The translations under genes and the position numbers were made by a program. Of a DNA stretch of 37,568 nucleotides, positions 25,685 through 32,875 are shown piece after piece (within the stretch, counting starts at the first letter, position 1; each line of letters opens with the position of its first letter). The notes beneath the pieces were generated by a model. That model was not told where the DNA came from and searched no databases. It saw only the letters and a program-made list of their open reading frames with translations. Origin of the DNA: UBA6987 sp045616945 (GTDB lineage Bacteria; Bacillota; Clostridia; Lachnospirales; Lachnospiraceae); assembly GCA_045616945.1 (NCBI GenBank), contig JAZLHR010000042.1, forward strand, positions 1 through 37,568. The letters are read 5' to 3'.

Positions 25685-26368
25685 ATGAATGATACTGTCC
25701 GTCTCACCGGTATGGTGATCAGTTCCATGTCGATGGGCGAGTATGATAAGAGATTGGTGCTTCTGACGCGTGACGCCGGGAAAATCAGTGTATTTGCCCG
25801 CGGAGCCAGGCGTCCGAACAGTCCTTTTATCGGTGCGTCCACTTTGTTTGCGTTCGGAGATTTTGAACTGCGAGAGGGAAGAACGGCCTGGACGCTCCGC
25901 AGCGCGGAGATCAAAGAACATTTCGAATATCTGTCGGAAGATATGGAAGCCATGTGCTATGCGTCCTATTTTGCCGAATTTGCGTCCTATTATGCGAGAG
26001 AAGCGCTGGACGGAAGCCGCCTGCTCCTGGTCCTGTATCTGGCGCTGCGGACCCTTCGAAGTGAAAAATGCAGCCGCCATCTGATCTGTTCGGTGCTGGA
26101 ATTAAAGATGATGCAGCTGGAGGGTGAATATTTTCCGGAGCCGAGAGCATCTGTATGCCGGGCTGCAGCTTATGCCTGGGACTATGTGCTTCATGCGCCC
26201 GCGGAAAGACTGTTTGCCTTTACACTGGAAGAGGAGGCTTTAAGGCAGTTCGGGAACGCGGTAGAAGACCAGAAGCAGTATTATATCGACAAAACGTTTG
26301 CTTCTCTGGAGGTTCTGAAGGAAACGGTAAAGTTAACGGAAGCCGCAGCTTCCGTAAAAAATAATTGA
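25685..26368 (+). CDS. recO: recombination mediator RecO without its zinc finger
   Basis: The 227-residue protein matches RecO: an N-terminal OB-fold (about 1-80; VRLTGMVISSMSMGEYDKRL and KISVFARGARRP) and an all-helical C-part. RecO loads RecA on SSB-coated single-stranded DNA with RecR. Usual members are about 240-255 residues with four cysteines forming a zinc finger in the C-terminal domain. Here that region (about 160-195, around VCRAAAYAWDY) has no CxxC pairs and is shorter. A GGAGGAA ribosome site precedes the ATG. Only an 83-base gap separates it from era, so it is probably on the same transcript. Confidence 0.9.
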   Translation: MNDTVRLTGMVISSMSMGEYDKRLVLLTRDAGKISVFARGARRPNSPFIGASTLFAFGDFELREGRTAWTLRSAEIKEHFEYLSEDMEAMCYASYFAEFASYYAREALDGSRLLLVLYLALRTLRSEKCSRHLICSVLELKMMQLEGEYFPEPRASVCRAAAYAWDYVLHAPAERLFAFTLEEEALRQFGNAVEDQKQYYIDKTFASLEVLKETVKLTEAAASVKNN

Positions 26369-26375
26369 ATAATAC

Positions 26376-26404
26376 TTTTCAAATATAAATCGCTATGTTA
26401 TAAT
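26376..26404 (+). promoter_or_regulatory. promoter for the zinc-ribbon membrane protein
   Basis: TTTTCA (26376-26381) and a perfect TATAAT (26399-26404) are 17 bases apart, 60 bases before the start at 26464. The -35 box is poor, the -10 excellent. Confidence 0.55.
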
Positions 26405-26463
26405 GACAGAGCGTGTATGTCACGTAAATAACGGCTATGCCGTATTATCAAGGAGATTTTGCC

Positions 26464-26922
26464 ATGTTTTGCAAAAACTGCGGTGCGCAGCTTCCCGATG
26501 ACGCTGTTTTTTGTTCCAGTTGCGGTGCTTCCATGTCTCCCGAGGCTCCCGCTGCTCAGCCCGTTCAGGTCGAGGTCTTAGAGCAGTATACGGAAGCTGA
26601 TAAGAAAGACAATAAGGTAATGGGCATTGTCTGCTATCTGGGCATCCTTGTCCTGATCCCGATCCTGGCCGGCAACACCAAGAATTCCAAGGTCGTTGCT
26701 TTCCACGCAAAGCAGGGCTTCTATCTTGCCTGCGCAAGCGTAGCTGCCTGGATCCTCAGCATCATCCCCATCATCAATATCATCGCATGGATCCTGAACG
26801 TGGCGGTTTTCGTATATATGATCCTGGGCATCATCAATGTCGTGAACGAAAAGGTCGAATATCTTCCCGCTGTCGGCGAAAAGCTCGTTTCTCTCGGCTG
26901 GTACGAGAAGATCTTCAAATAA
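26464..26922 (+). CDS. zinc-ribbon DUF4870-like membrane protein
   Basis: The 152-residue protein has an N-terminal zinc ribbon with Cys3, Cys6, Cys17 and Cys20 (MFCKNCGAQLPDDAVFCSSCG), a short linker and a DUF4870/Tic20-like membrane region. It has about three hydrophobic segments, with YLGILVLIPILAG, AFHAKQGFYLA and a run from SIIPIINII to MILGII. The HAKQG motif is typical of that family. The function is unknown. AAGGAG lies 8 bases before ATG. It is a single gene with its own promoter and a hairpin after it. The C-terminus is short and basic (GWYEKIFK). Confidence 0.82.
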   Translation: MFCKNCGAQLPDDAVFCSSCGASMSPEAPAAQPVQVEVLEQYTEADKKDNKVMGIVCYLGILVLIPILAGNTKNSKVVAFHAKQGFYLACASVAAWILSIIPIINIIAWILNVAVFVYMILGIINVVNEKVEYLPAVGEKLVSLGWYEKIFK

Positions 26923-26966
26923 TTTCGTTCTTTGCCGCGTCAGCTGCATAAACGCATGAAAATATT

Positions 26967-27011
26967 CCCGAAAGTTGACTGATTCTTTTGATTTTTCAGT
27001 TGACTTTCGGG
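26967..27011 (+). terminator. hairpin ending the zinc-ribbon gene, overlapping the rpsT promoter
   Basis: CCCGAAAGTTGACTGA (26967-26982) and TCAGTTGACTTTCGGG (26996-27011) are inverted repeats with 14 of 16 positions paired, loop TTCTTTTGATTTT, followed by ATTTTCC. It reads as an intrinsic terminator, but its right arm contains the TTGACT -35 box of rpsT. Confidence 0.65.
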
Positions 27012-27028
27012 ATTTTCCGTCGTATAAT
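27000..27028 (+). promoter_or_regulatory. rpsT promoter
   Basis: TTGACT (27000-27005) and TATAAT (27023-27028) are 17 bases apart. The -35 box lies inside the right arm of the preceding hairpin. It is a near-consensus promoter, as expected for a ribosomal protein gene. Confidence 0.8.
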
Positions 27029-27140
27029 GCCTTCGTGTGCGATTGCGGCTAACGTCCGTGTCCGGTCCACTGCGGTCGCATGTTTCCCGCGGATGGCCGA
27101 CCCACCGGAAGCGGAATAGAATTTGTGGAGGAATAGACCA
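27029..27140 (+). other. GC-rich 5' leader of rpsT
   Basis: The transcript from the promoter would have about 105 leader bases, much more GC-rich than the surroundings. Complementary pieces such as TGCGA/TCGCA and clusters of CCGG, GGCCG and CCGCGG allow several hairpins. Ribosomal protein genes often carry autoregulatory leaders, so S20-responsive control is possible, but I match no named motif. The ribosome site GGAGG is at its 3' end. Confidence 0.35.
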
Positions 27141-27404
27141 TTGGCTAACATCAAATCTGCGAAGAAGAGAATCCTTGTAGCTGAAAGAAATGCCGAGCGC
27201 AACAAGGCGATTCGTTCCCGCGTGAAGACCTTTGTGAAGAAGGTCAATGCGGCTGTGGAAGCCGGTGACAAGGAAGCCGCTCAGGCTGCTCTGGTTGCCG
27301 CTACCGTAGAGCTGGATAAGGCTACGTCGAAGGGTGTATATCATACCAACACCACTTCCCGTAAGGTTTCCCGTTTGACCAAGATGGTTAACAAGATGAA
27401 CTGA
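27141..27404 (+). CDS. rpsT: 30S ribosomal protein S20 (TTG start)
   Basis: The 87-residue basic protein MANIKSAKKRILVAERNAER-like is S20, a primary 16S rRNA binder in the small subunit. The canonical N-terminus requires initiation at TTG (27141), with GGAGG about nine bases upstream. The GTG at 27123 is in frame but overlaps that ribosome site and would add six unlikely residues. E. coli rpsT likewise begins at UUG, where the weak start takes part in autogenous control, so the TTG here may be functional. It is monocistronic between its own promoter and terminator. Confidence 0.95.
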   Translation: MANIKSAKKRILVAERNAERNKAIRSRVKTFVKKVNAAVEAGDKEAAQAALVAATVELDKATSKGVYHTNTTSRKVSRLTKMVNKMN

Positions 27405-27453
27405 CAGCTTCGGCTGCCGTTCCGTATAAGTCCGGATCCCCTCTCAATCCGGC

Positions 27454-27495
27454 AAAGACCGTGTGGTGGACGGATGTCCGCAGCACGGTCTTTTT
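27454..27495 (+). terminator. rpsT terminator
   Basis: AAAGACCGTG (27454-27463) pairs with CACGGTCTTT (27484-27493) around an inner GGAC/GTCC stem, followed by TTTTT. A smaller hairpin CCGGAT/ATCCGG (27432-27452) precedes it. Confidence 0.88.
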
Positions 27496-27573
27496 ATTCC
27501 GTGAGCTTTTTCGTATTCGGATAGAAGAGAACCGCGCTGATTCACAGCGTCGGTTTTGTAAAGGAGTTATCTT

Positions 27574-28401
27574 ATGTCACAAAACTGGAAATATAAGCTT
27601 TCGCGGCTGGCTATTCCGAACCTGATTTTATATCTGATCATCCTGTATGTTGTCGGCTTCATCATCGATCTGATCTCACCCGGGTTTTATGAGGCTTATT
27701 TGAGCCTGAATATGGCCCGGATCCTGGACGGTCAGGTGTGGCGGCTGGTGACCTATCTGGCCTGCCCGCCCTCCGGCAGCCTGATCTGGATGGTACTGCT
27801 TTGCTACATCTACTATTCCATGGGCAATATGCTGGAACGGATGTGGGGGACCGTTTACTTTAATCTGTATGTGTTCATCGGCCTTTTCGCCAATGTCATC
27901 GCTGCTTTGGTCATATATCTTTTCGGCCACGGGCTTGTGTACGAGCTCGTTCCGGATAATCTGTACCTTTCCTTTTTGCTTGCATTTGCCTTTACCCTGC
28001 CGGATGCACGGTTCTATATTTTCTTCTTTATTCCGATCCGTGCAAAAGTACTTGGAATCATTTATTGTATTCTGATCGCGTTCGAGCTGATGTTCCTGCC
28101 CTGGCCGAGCAAGATCGCCGTGCTTGCATCCGTTGTGAATTTCATTATATTCTTCACGTTGGTGAAAAAACCGATCCGCCGGGTCCATCAGGCGATCCGG
28201 TTCCAGAAGTTCAAAGAAGCCGTAAAAGCTGCCCAGCCCGAAACCAGACAGGCCGCGCGTCATACCTGCGCTGTCTGCGGCCGGACGGATATATCGAATC
28301 CCGAACTGGAATTCCGTTTCTGCAGCAAATGTGAAGGAAATTTTGAATACTGTTCCGAACATCTGTATACGCATGCACACAGAACGAAGGACATTCAATA
28401 A
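27574..28401 (+). CDS. rhomboid-like membrane protein without visible catalytic dyad, with C-terminal Cys/His domain
   Basis: The 275-residue protein has about six membrane segments (roughly 12-205), with QVWRLVTYLACP after the first span, typical of rhomboid-fold proteins. The Gly-x-Ser-Gly motif and second His of active rhomboid proteases are not seen where expected (NLYLSFLLAFAFTLPDA), so it is probably a pseudo-rhomboid. The C-terminal 50 residues are soluble and form a metal-binding-looking tail: CAVCGRTD, FCSKC, YCSEH and HAH (about 228-270). AAAGGAG precedes the ATG. The function is unknown; a role in membrane protein quality control, as for other pseudo-rhomboids, is only a guess. Confidence 0.75.
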   Translation: MSQNWKYKLSRLAIPNLILYLIILYVVGFIIDLISPGFYEAYLSLNMARILDGQVWRLVTYLACPPSGSLIWMVLLCYIYYSMGNMLERMWGTVYFNLYVFIGLFANVIAALVIYLFGHGLVYELVPDNLYLSFLLAFAFTLPDARFYIFFFIPIRAKVLGIIYCILIAFELMFLPWPSKIAVLASVVNFIIFFTLVKKPIRRVHQAIRFQKFKEAVKAAQPETRQAARHTCAVCGRTDISNPELEFRFCSKCEGNFEYCSEHLYTHAHRTKDIQ

Positions 28402-28438
28402 GGCAGATCTGACCGTTTAGATCTTCCGAGATAACTCA

Positions 28439-28473
28439 AAAAGGGGTCGTCGCTTAAAGCGATGGCCCCTTTT
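28439..28473. terminator. bidirectional terminator between rhomboid-like and esterase genes
   Basis: A 15-pair stem with two G-U pairs (28439-28453 with 28459-28473) closes on loop TTAAA. The plus strand ends in TTTT and the minus strand in TTTTTGAG, which suits the two convergent genes. Confidence 0.85.
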
Positions 28474-28496
28474 CGGATTACCTGCCAAGGCGGGAG

Positions 28497-29270
28497 TTAT
28501 TTCATTTTGATTCCGGATTCTTCAAACCATTTGTCCAATACGATCTCAAGCTGCTGATCCCAATATTCCCAGCGATGCACCCCGGGGCTTTCATTGTAGT
28601 CGGGCTGATATCCCAGGCGTTCCAGATGGGCTGCAAATTTTCTGTTTCCGTCCAGCAGGCTATCTTCGGTACCGCACCAGATATAGATCCTGGGCTTTTC
28701 AATGCAGTTTTCTGCCAGCCGGAATACATTATTATTGCTTGTCAGAAATTCCTCTTTAGAGCCGAAAAGCAGCCCGAATGGGAATTTTGAATTGTCGGTT
28801 CGCTCATCCAGATCAAAACATCCGGAGAAGGAAGCGATTCCGGCATATCGTTCCGGGTGGGAGAGACCGATCTTCATGGCTCCGAAGCCGCCCATGGACA
28901 GGCCTGCAATATAATTGTCTTCGCGTGCGGGAGAGATGCAGCGGAAGAAGTTCCGCATGACGGAAGGCAGCTCCTCGGAAATATAAGTATAGTATTTTCC
29001 CAGGACACTGTCTGTATAGAAGCTGCGTCCGGCAGAAGGCATGACCACACACAGATTGTGCTTCAATGCATACCGCTCAACGGAAGTACGGCGCATCCAT
29101 GTGGAATAATCATCGGAAAGGCCGTGCAGCAGCCATAAGGTCTTACAGGGACTGTCGGAAGCGCTTTGATCGATGCCGATCATGGATTTGGTATTCTGCG
29201 GGATGATGACATTGGCACTCACGCAGGTCTTCAGGGCATCGGAAGCAAAATTCACATGAAATAAAGCCAT
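28497..29270 (-). CDS. EstA/esterase D-like alpha/beta-hydrolase
   Basis: The 257-residue serine esterase has LLHGLSDDYSTW (oxyanion region), nucleophile S125 in GLSMGG, and probable D203 (GTEDSLLD) and H232 (GVHRWEYWD) completing the triad. It resembles tributyrin esterases and S-formylglutathione hydrolase-like carbohydrate esterases such as feruloyl esterases; short acyl esters are likely, the real substrate unknown. No signal peptide is seen. GGAGG lies seven bases before the ATG. It follows the phosphohexomutase gene by 18 bases on the same strand and is probably co-transcribed. Confidence 0.87.
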   Translation of the reverse strand: MALFHVNFASDALKTCVSANVIIPQNTKSMIGIDQSASDSPCKTLWLLHGLSDDYSTWMRRTSVERYALKHNLCVVMPSAGRSFYTDSVLGKYYTYISEELPSVMRNFFRCISPAREDNYIAGLSMGGFGAMKIGLSHPERYAGIASFSGCFDLDERTDNSKFPFGLLFGSKEEFLTSNNNVFRLAENCIEKPRIYIWCGTEDSLLDGNRKFAAHLERLGYQPDYNESPGVHRWEYWDQQLEIVLDKWFEESGIKMK

Positions 29271-29288
29271 GAAAGGTCCTCCGGCCGC

Positions 29289-30791
29289 TTATTTGACAAA
29301 GGCCTGCAGCTTGGCGGTATCGAGCTGCGTGCAGTTCTGCAGATAGGCATACAGCTCACGGGCGATCTTCAAAAGGCCGCCTTCGCTGTCGGTTTCGATA
29401 TTGAGGGGCAGAAGCGGATCGTGCAGACTTAAGCGCAGCAGGAACCAGCCGTCACCGTGCTCTTTGTCCAGATTGACGCGGATGCCTTCATAATTGTTCG
29501 GAGCGACCGTCCAGCCGGGCTGCTTTTCAGCATAGGCTGCCAGACCGTCGATCACGCTCTGACCGTAGGTCTTGAAATCCTCCGTCAGGATATTCATGCG
29601 GAATTCCTTGCTTTCGACCGGTTCGGCAAGATCGGAGAGAAGGGATTCCAGCGTATAGCCTTCCTTTTTGCCGCGGGTCAGTTCGATAAGAAGCTTGGTG
29701 ACCAGGTAGGCTCCGTCATCCAGGAAATAGTTTTCCTTGAGGGCGCCGTGACCGGATGTTTCCATGGCCAGCTGGCTGTCGATCCCGGCTGCGTTAAGGC
29801 GCAGGGATTCATTGATCACATTGCGGTAGCCTCTCTGGAAGCGGTGATGTCTGCCGCCGTGCTTTTCAATAAAGGCAGCCAGACCGGTCGAGGTGATGGA
29901 GTCGGTGACGATGGTCGTGCCGGGGTGGTCACGCAGCAGGATGCGGGCAAGCATGGCGATGATACGGTTGCGGTTGAGCTCGCTGCCGTCGGAAAGAACG
30001 GCACCGGCACGGTCTACATCCGTATCGAAAATGATGCCGAGGTCGGCCTTGTGATCCAAAACGGCGGCGGTAATGGCTGCCATGGCCATTTCATCTTCCG
30101 GATTCGGAATATGGTTCGGGAAGCTGCCGTCCGGTTCCAGGAACTGGCTGCCTTCCGTATTTGCACCGAGCGGCTTCAGGACTTTTTCCGCATAAAAACC
30201 GCCGGCACCGTTGCCGGCATCCACGACTACGCGGAAGCCTTCGAGGGGCTTTTCGCTGCCGGACGCCGTGCGGACCTTATCGACCAGGATCGAGGCATAG
30301 GTATCCATGAAGCTGAATTCCGAGAAGGATCCTTTGTTCAGACCGGTGTGTTCATTTCCGGCTGCCAGAGAAAGGATCTCAGCGATGTCCTGTTTTTCCA
30401 AACCGCCCTGTGCGGTGAAAAATTTGAATCCGTTGCGGTTGAAGGGAAGATGGCTGGCCGTGATCATGACGGATGCATCGAAAGGCTCGCCGCCGATGAC
30501 GGTGGTCATGAACATGGCGGGCGTGGAGGCCAGACCCAAATCGGCTACCTGCAGCCCTTCCTTGACCATTTCATCACAGATCCAGCCGCCCAGCGCGGGA
30601 CCGGAAATACGGGAATCTCGGCCGACGGCAACGCGCAGCGCGTTCTTACCGAGACGTTTCTGCAGCCACAGTGCAAAGCCGCGGCCGATATCGCGTGACG
30701 CCTGCTCCGTCAGATTGACAGACTGTCCCTCTATGCCTTCCAGCGCAACACCGCGGATGTCGCTGCCGTTTTGAAGCTTCTTGTAATCCAT
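29289..30791 (-). CDS. phosphoglucomutase/phosphomannomutase
   Basis: The 500-residue alpha-D-phosphohexomutase converts hexose-1-phosphate and hexose-6-phosphate. Motifs are the phosphoserine loop TASHLPFNRNG with S113, the metal loop DTDVD (256-260), the sugar-binding METSGHGALKENYF, and the C-terminal domain with the phosphate-binding region near NNYEGIRVNLD. The opening KLQNGSDIRGVAL is typical of clostridial enzymes. Which sugar is preferred cannot be read. GGGAGG lies eight bases before the ATG. A promoter is upstream, divergent from the nitroreductase-deo operon. Confidence 0.93.
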   Translation of the reverse strand: MDYKKLQNGSDIRGVALEGIEGQSVNLTEQASRDIGRGFALWLQKRLGKNALRVAVGRDSRISGPALGGWICDEMVKEGLQVADLGLASTPAMFMTTVIGGEPFDASVMITASHLPFNRNGFKFFTAQGGLEKQDIAEILSLAAGNEHTGLNKGSFSEFSFMDTYASILVDKVRTASGSEKPLEGFRVVVDAGNGAGGFYAEKVLKPLGANTEGSQFLEPDGSFPNHIPNPEDEMAMAAITAAVLDHKADLGIIFDTDVDRAGAVLSDGSELNRNRIIAMLARILLRDHPGTTIVTDSITSTGLAAFIEKHGGRHHRFQRGYRNVINESLRLNAAGIDSQLAMETSGHGALKENYFLDDGAYLVTKLLIELTRGKKEGYTLESLLSDLAEPVESKEFRMNILTEDFKTYGQSVIDGLAAYAEKQPGWTVAPNNYEGIRVNLDKEHGDGWFLLRLSLHDPLLPLNIETDSEGGLLKIARELYAYLQNCTQLDTAKLQAFVK

Positions 30792-30835
30792 GATTGATTC
30801 CTCCCAAAATGAATTTGTCCCGAGGACTTTCGTTC

Positions 30836-30864
30836 ATTGTACAACTTGCGGACGGATAGTGCAA
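30836..30864 (-). promoter_or_regulatory. promoter of the phosphohexomutase-esterase operon
   Basis: On the minus strand TTGCAC (30864-30859) and TACAAT (30841-30836) are 17 bases apart, 45 bases upstream of the start codon. Confidence 0.7.
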
Positions 30865-30878
30865 TCCGAATAATATCT

Positions 30879-30906
30879 TTGTTTTTAGGGAAAAATATGA
30901 TACAAT
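30879..30906 (+). promoter_or_regulatory. promoter of the nitroreductase-deo operon
   Basis: TTGTTT (30879-30884) and TACAAT (30901-30906) are 16 bases apart. The start codon is 37 bases further on. A short inverted repeat GGGAG/CTCCC (30914-30925) lies in the leader. Confidence 0.6.
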
Positions 30907-30943
30907 AGGGCAAGGGAGTCCTCCCGGAAAGGAAGTGCGTGAA

Positions 30944-31477
30944 ATGGAATTCAAAACTCTTGTTTCTGAAAGAATGAGCATCCGGCATTTTTTGCCTGAC
31001 AGGGAAATTGCACCGTCTGTCATCAAAAATATCATCCAAACGGCCCAGAAGGCTCCCAGCTGGAAGAATTCACAGACCGGGAGATATTATATTGCTTCTT
31101 CTCCGGAAGCTCTGAAAAAAGTCAGAGCTTTGCTGCCAGCTTTTAACCAGAAGAGCTGCGAGAATGCGCCGGTGCTGATCGTGACGACCTATGTCTGCGG
31201 GATATCCGGTTTTTCGGACGGGGAACCGACGAATGAACTGGGAGATGCCTGGGGCATGTATGATCTCGGCCTGCAGAACGCATATCTGCTGCTGGCGGCC
31301 CGGGAAGAAGGCATTGACAGTCTGGTTATGGGCATCCGGGATGCAGACGGACTGCGCGAGCTTCTGGATATCCCCGATGATGAAGAAGTCGCAGCCGTGA
31401 TCGCTCTCGGCTACCGTGAAAGCACGCCGAAACCCAGACCTCGTCTGGATACGGATGAGATCATACATTTTGTTTGA
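30944..31477 (+). CDS. nitroreductase family FMN oxidoreductase
   Basis: The 177-residue protein is a compact nitroreductase: SERMSIRHFLPDREI at the N-terminus with the FMN-phosphate Arg-Ser-x-Arg-like motif, QKAPSWKNSQTGRYY, GLQNAYLLLAAREEGIDSL and ALGYRESTPKPRPRL. These enzymes reduce nitro, quinone or flavin substrates with NAD(P)H, but the physiological substrate is unknown. I choose the ATG at 30944 (AAAGGA ten bases upstream) over a GTG at 30935 that is too close to the ribosome site. It leads the deo genes, only 15 bases before deoC. Confidence 0.88.
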   Translation: MEFKTLVSERMSIRHFLPDREIAPSVIKNIIQTAQKAPSWKNSQTGRYYIASSPEALKKVRALLPAFNQKSCENAPVLIVTTYVCGISGFSDGEPTNELGDAWGMYDLGLQNAYLLLAAREEGIDSLVMGIRDADGLRELLDIPDDEEVAAVIALGYRESTPKPRPRLDTDEIIHFV

Positions 31478-31492
31478 TACGGAGGCGGCCGG

Positions 31493-32152
31493 ATGGAACT
31501 CGGGGAAATATTGAGACACTGCGATCATACGCTTCTGTCGCAGACTGCTGCATGGGATGATATCCGTGCGATATGCGATGACGGAATGAAATATCACTGT
31601 GCCAGCGTGTGCATACCGCCCTGTTTTGTGAAACAGGCCAAGGAATATGCAGGGGATAAGCTGGCCATCTGCACGGTGATCGGCTTCCCGAACGGATATA
31701 ATACGCCGGCCGTCAAGGCTTTTGAGGCGGAAGAAGCCATCGCAAACGGTGCCGACGAGATTGATATGGTGATCCATATCGGCGATGTATACGCAGGCAA
31801 TTACAGCGCGGTGGAGGAAGAGATCTCTCTGCTTCGCAGAGTTTGCGGTTCAAAGATCCTGAAGGTGATCATTGAGACCTGCCTGCTGAATGATGAACAG
31901 AAAAAGAGCCTGTGCGATGTCGTGACACGGGCCGGCGCGGATTATATCAAGACCTCTACCGGCTTCGCGGGCGGCGGCGCGACCTTTGCGGATGTGAAGC
32001 TGATGCGTGAAAATGTCGGACCTGCCGTGAAGGTGAAGGCGGCCGGCGGGATCGCAGATCTGGCGGATGCGGAAAAATTCCTGCGGCTCGGTGCGGACCG
32101 CTTGGGAACGAGCCGGATCGTAAAGGCAGTCAAAGCACTTGAAAAGCAATAA
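31493..32152 (+). CDS. deoC: deoxyribose-phosphate aldolase DeoC
   Basis: The 219-residue class I aldolase cleaves 2-deoxyribose-5-phosphate to acetaldehyde and glyceraldehyde-3-phosphate. Schiff-base Lys153 is in DYIKTSTGF, with Asp91 (DEIDMVI) and Lys182 (KVKAAGG) completing the site. It opens LRHCDHTLL as usual. GGAGG lies seven bases before the ATG. With deoD and deoB downstream it closes the deoxynucleoside degradation pathway. Confidence 0.96.
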   Translation: MELGEILRHCDHTLLSQTAAWDDIRAICDDGMKYHCASVCIPPCFVKQAKEYAGDKLAICTVIGFPNGYNTPAVKAFEAEEAIANGADEIDMVIHIGDVYAGNYSAVEEEISLLRRVCGSKILKVIIETCLLNDEQKKSLCDVVTRAGADYIKTSTGFAGGGATFADVKLMRENVGPAVKVKAAGGIADLADAEKFLRLGADRLGTSRIVKAVKALEKQ

Positions 32153-32162
32153 AGGAGACCGT

Positions 32163-32864
32163 ATGTCTACACTTCATAATATGGCTGATATCAGTCAGAT
32201 CGCCGAAACCGTTCTGATGCCGGGCGACCCTCGCCGCGCGGAATATGTCGCGAAGAATTATCTGGAAAATGCTCAGCTGGTCAATGATATTCGCTGCGCC
32301 TATGCATATACCGGGACCTATCACGGAAAAAAAGTCACCGTCATGGCATCCGGCATGGGAATGCCCTCCATCGGGATCTACAGCTACGAGCTGTTCCGTT
32401 TTTACAATGTAGAAAATATCATCCGTATCGGCTCCTGCGGGACCTTCGTCAAGGATCTGCATATGAAGGATATGATCATTGCCATGGGCGCCTGTACGGA
32501 CAGCAATTATGCGCAGCAGTACCGCCTGCCCGGCACATTCGCACCGATCGCGGATTTCGGATTGGTACGGAAAGCCGCCGAGCTATGTGAAAAGAAAGGT
32601 CTGAATTACCGGGTCGGCAATATTCTTTCCTCCGACGTCTTTTACGATGATGCCGATTCCGCTCTGGAATGGGCGAAAATGGGCGTTCTCGGCGTGGAAA
32701 TGGAATCCTGCGCGCTGTACTGCAATGCGGCCAGAGCCGGTAAAAAAGCACTTTGCATCTGCTCCGTGACGGATTCCTTTGTCAGTGACGAAGAGAAGCT
32801 TACGCCGGAAGAACGTCAAAATGCGCTTCATAATATGATCGAGGTCGGCCTGGAAATGGCCTGA
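32163..32864 (+). CDS. deoD: purine-nucleoside phosphorylase DeoD
   Basis: The 233-residue hexameric-type phosphorylase splits purine (deoxy)nucleosides with phosphate. Motifs are the phosphate-binding LMPGDPRRAEY, GSCGTF and the purine/sugar-site VLGVEMESCALY, then SVTDSF with the conserved Asp. The start at 32163 follows AAAGGAG by five bases; the frame extends upstream to 32139 into deoC without a ribosome site. Its product (deoxy)ribose-1-phosphate is the DeoB substrate. Confidence 0.96.
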   Translation: MSTLHNMADISQIAETVLMPGDPRRAEYVAKNYLENAQLVNDIRCAYAYTGTYHGKKVTVMASGMGMPSIGIYSYELFRFYNVENIIRIGSCGTFVKDLHMKDMIIAMGACTDSNYAQQYRLPGTFAPIADFGLVRKAAELCEKKGLNYRVGNILSSDVFYDDADSALEWAKMGVLGVEMESCALYCNAARAGKKALCICSVTDSFVSDEEKLTPEERQNALHNMIEVGLEMA

Positions 32865-32875
32865 AAGGACATAGG

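Noticed and set aside
29457..30698. 413-codon open frame antisense to the phosphohexomutase
   Set aside because: It is an antisense shadow; the minus-strand gene has all family motifs, a promoter and a ribosome site.
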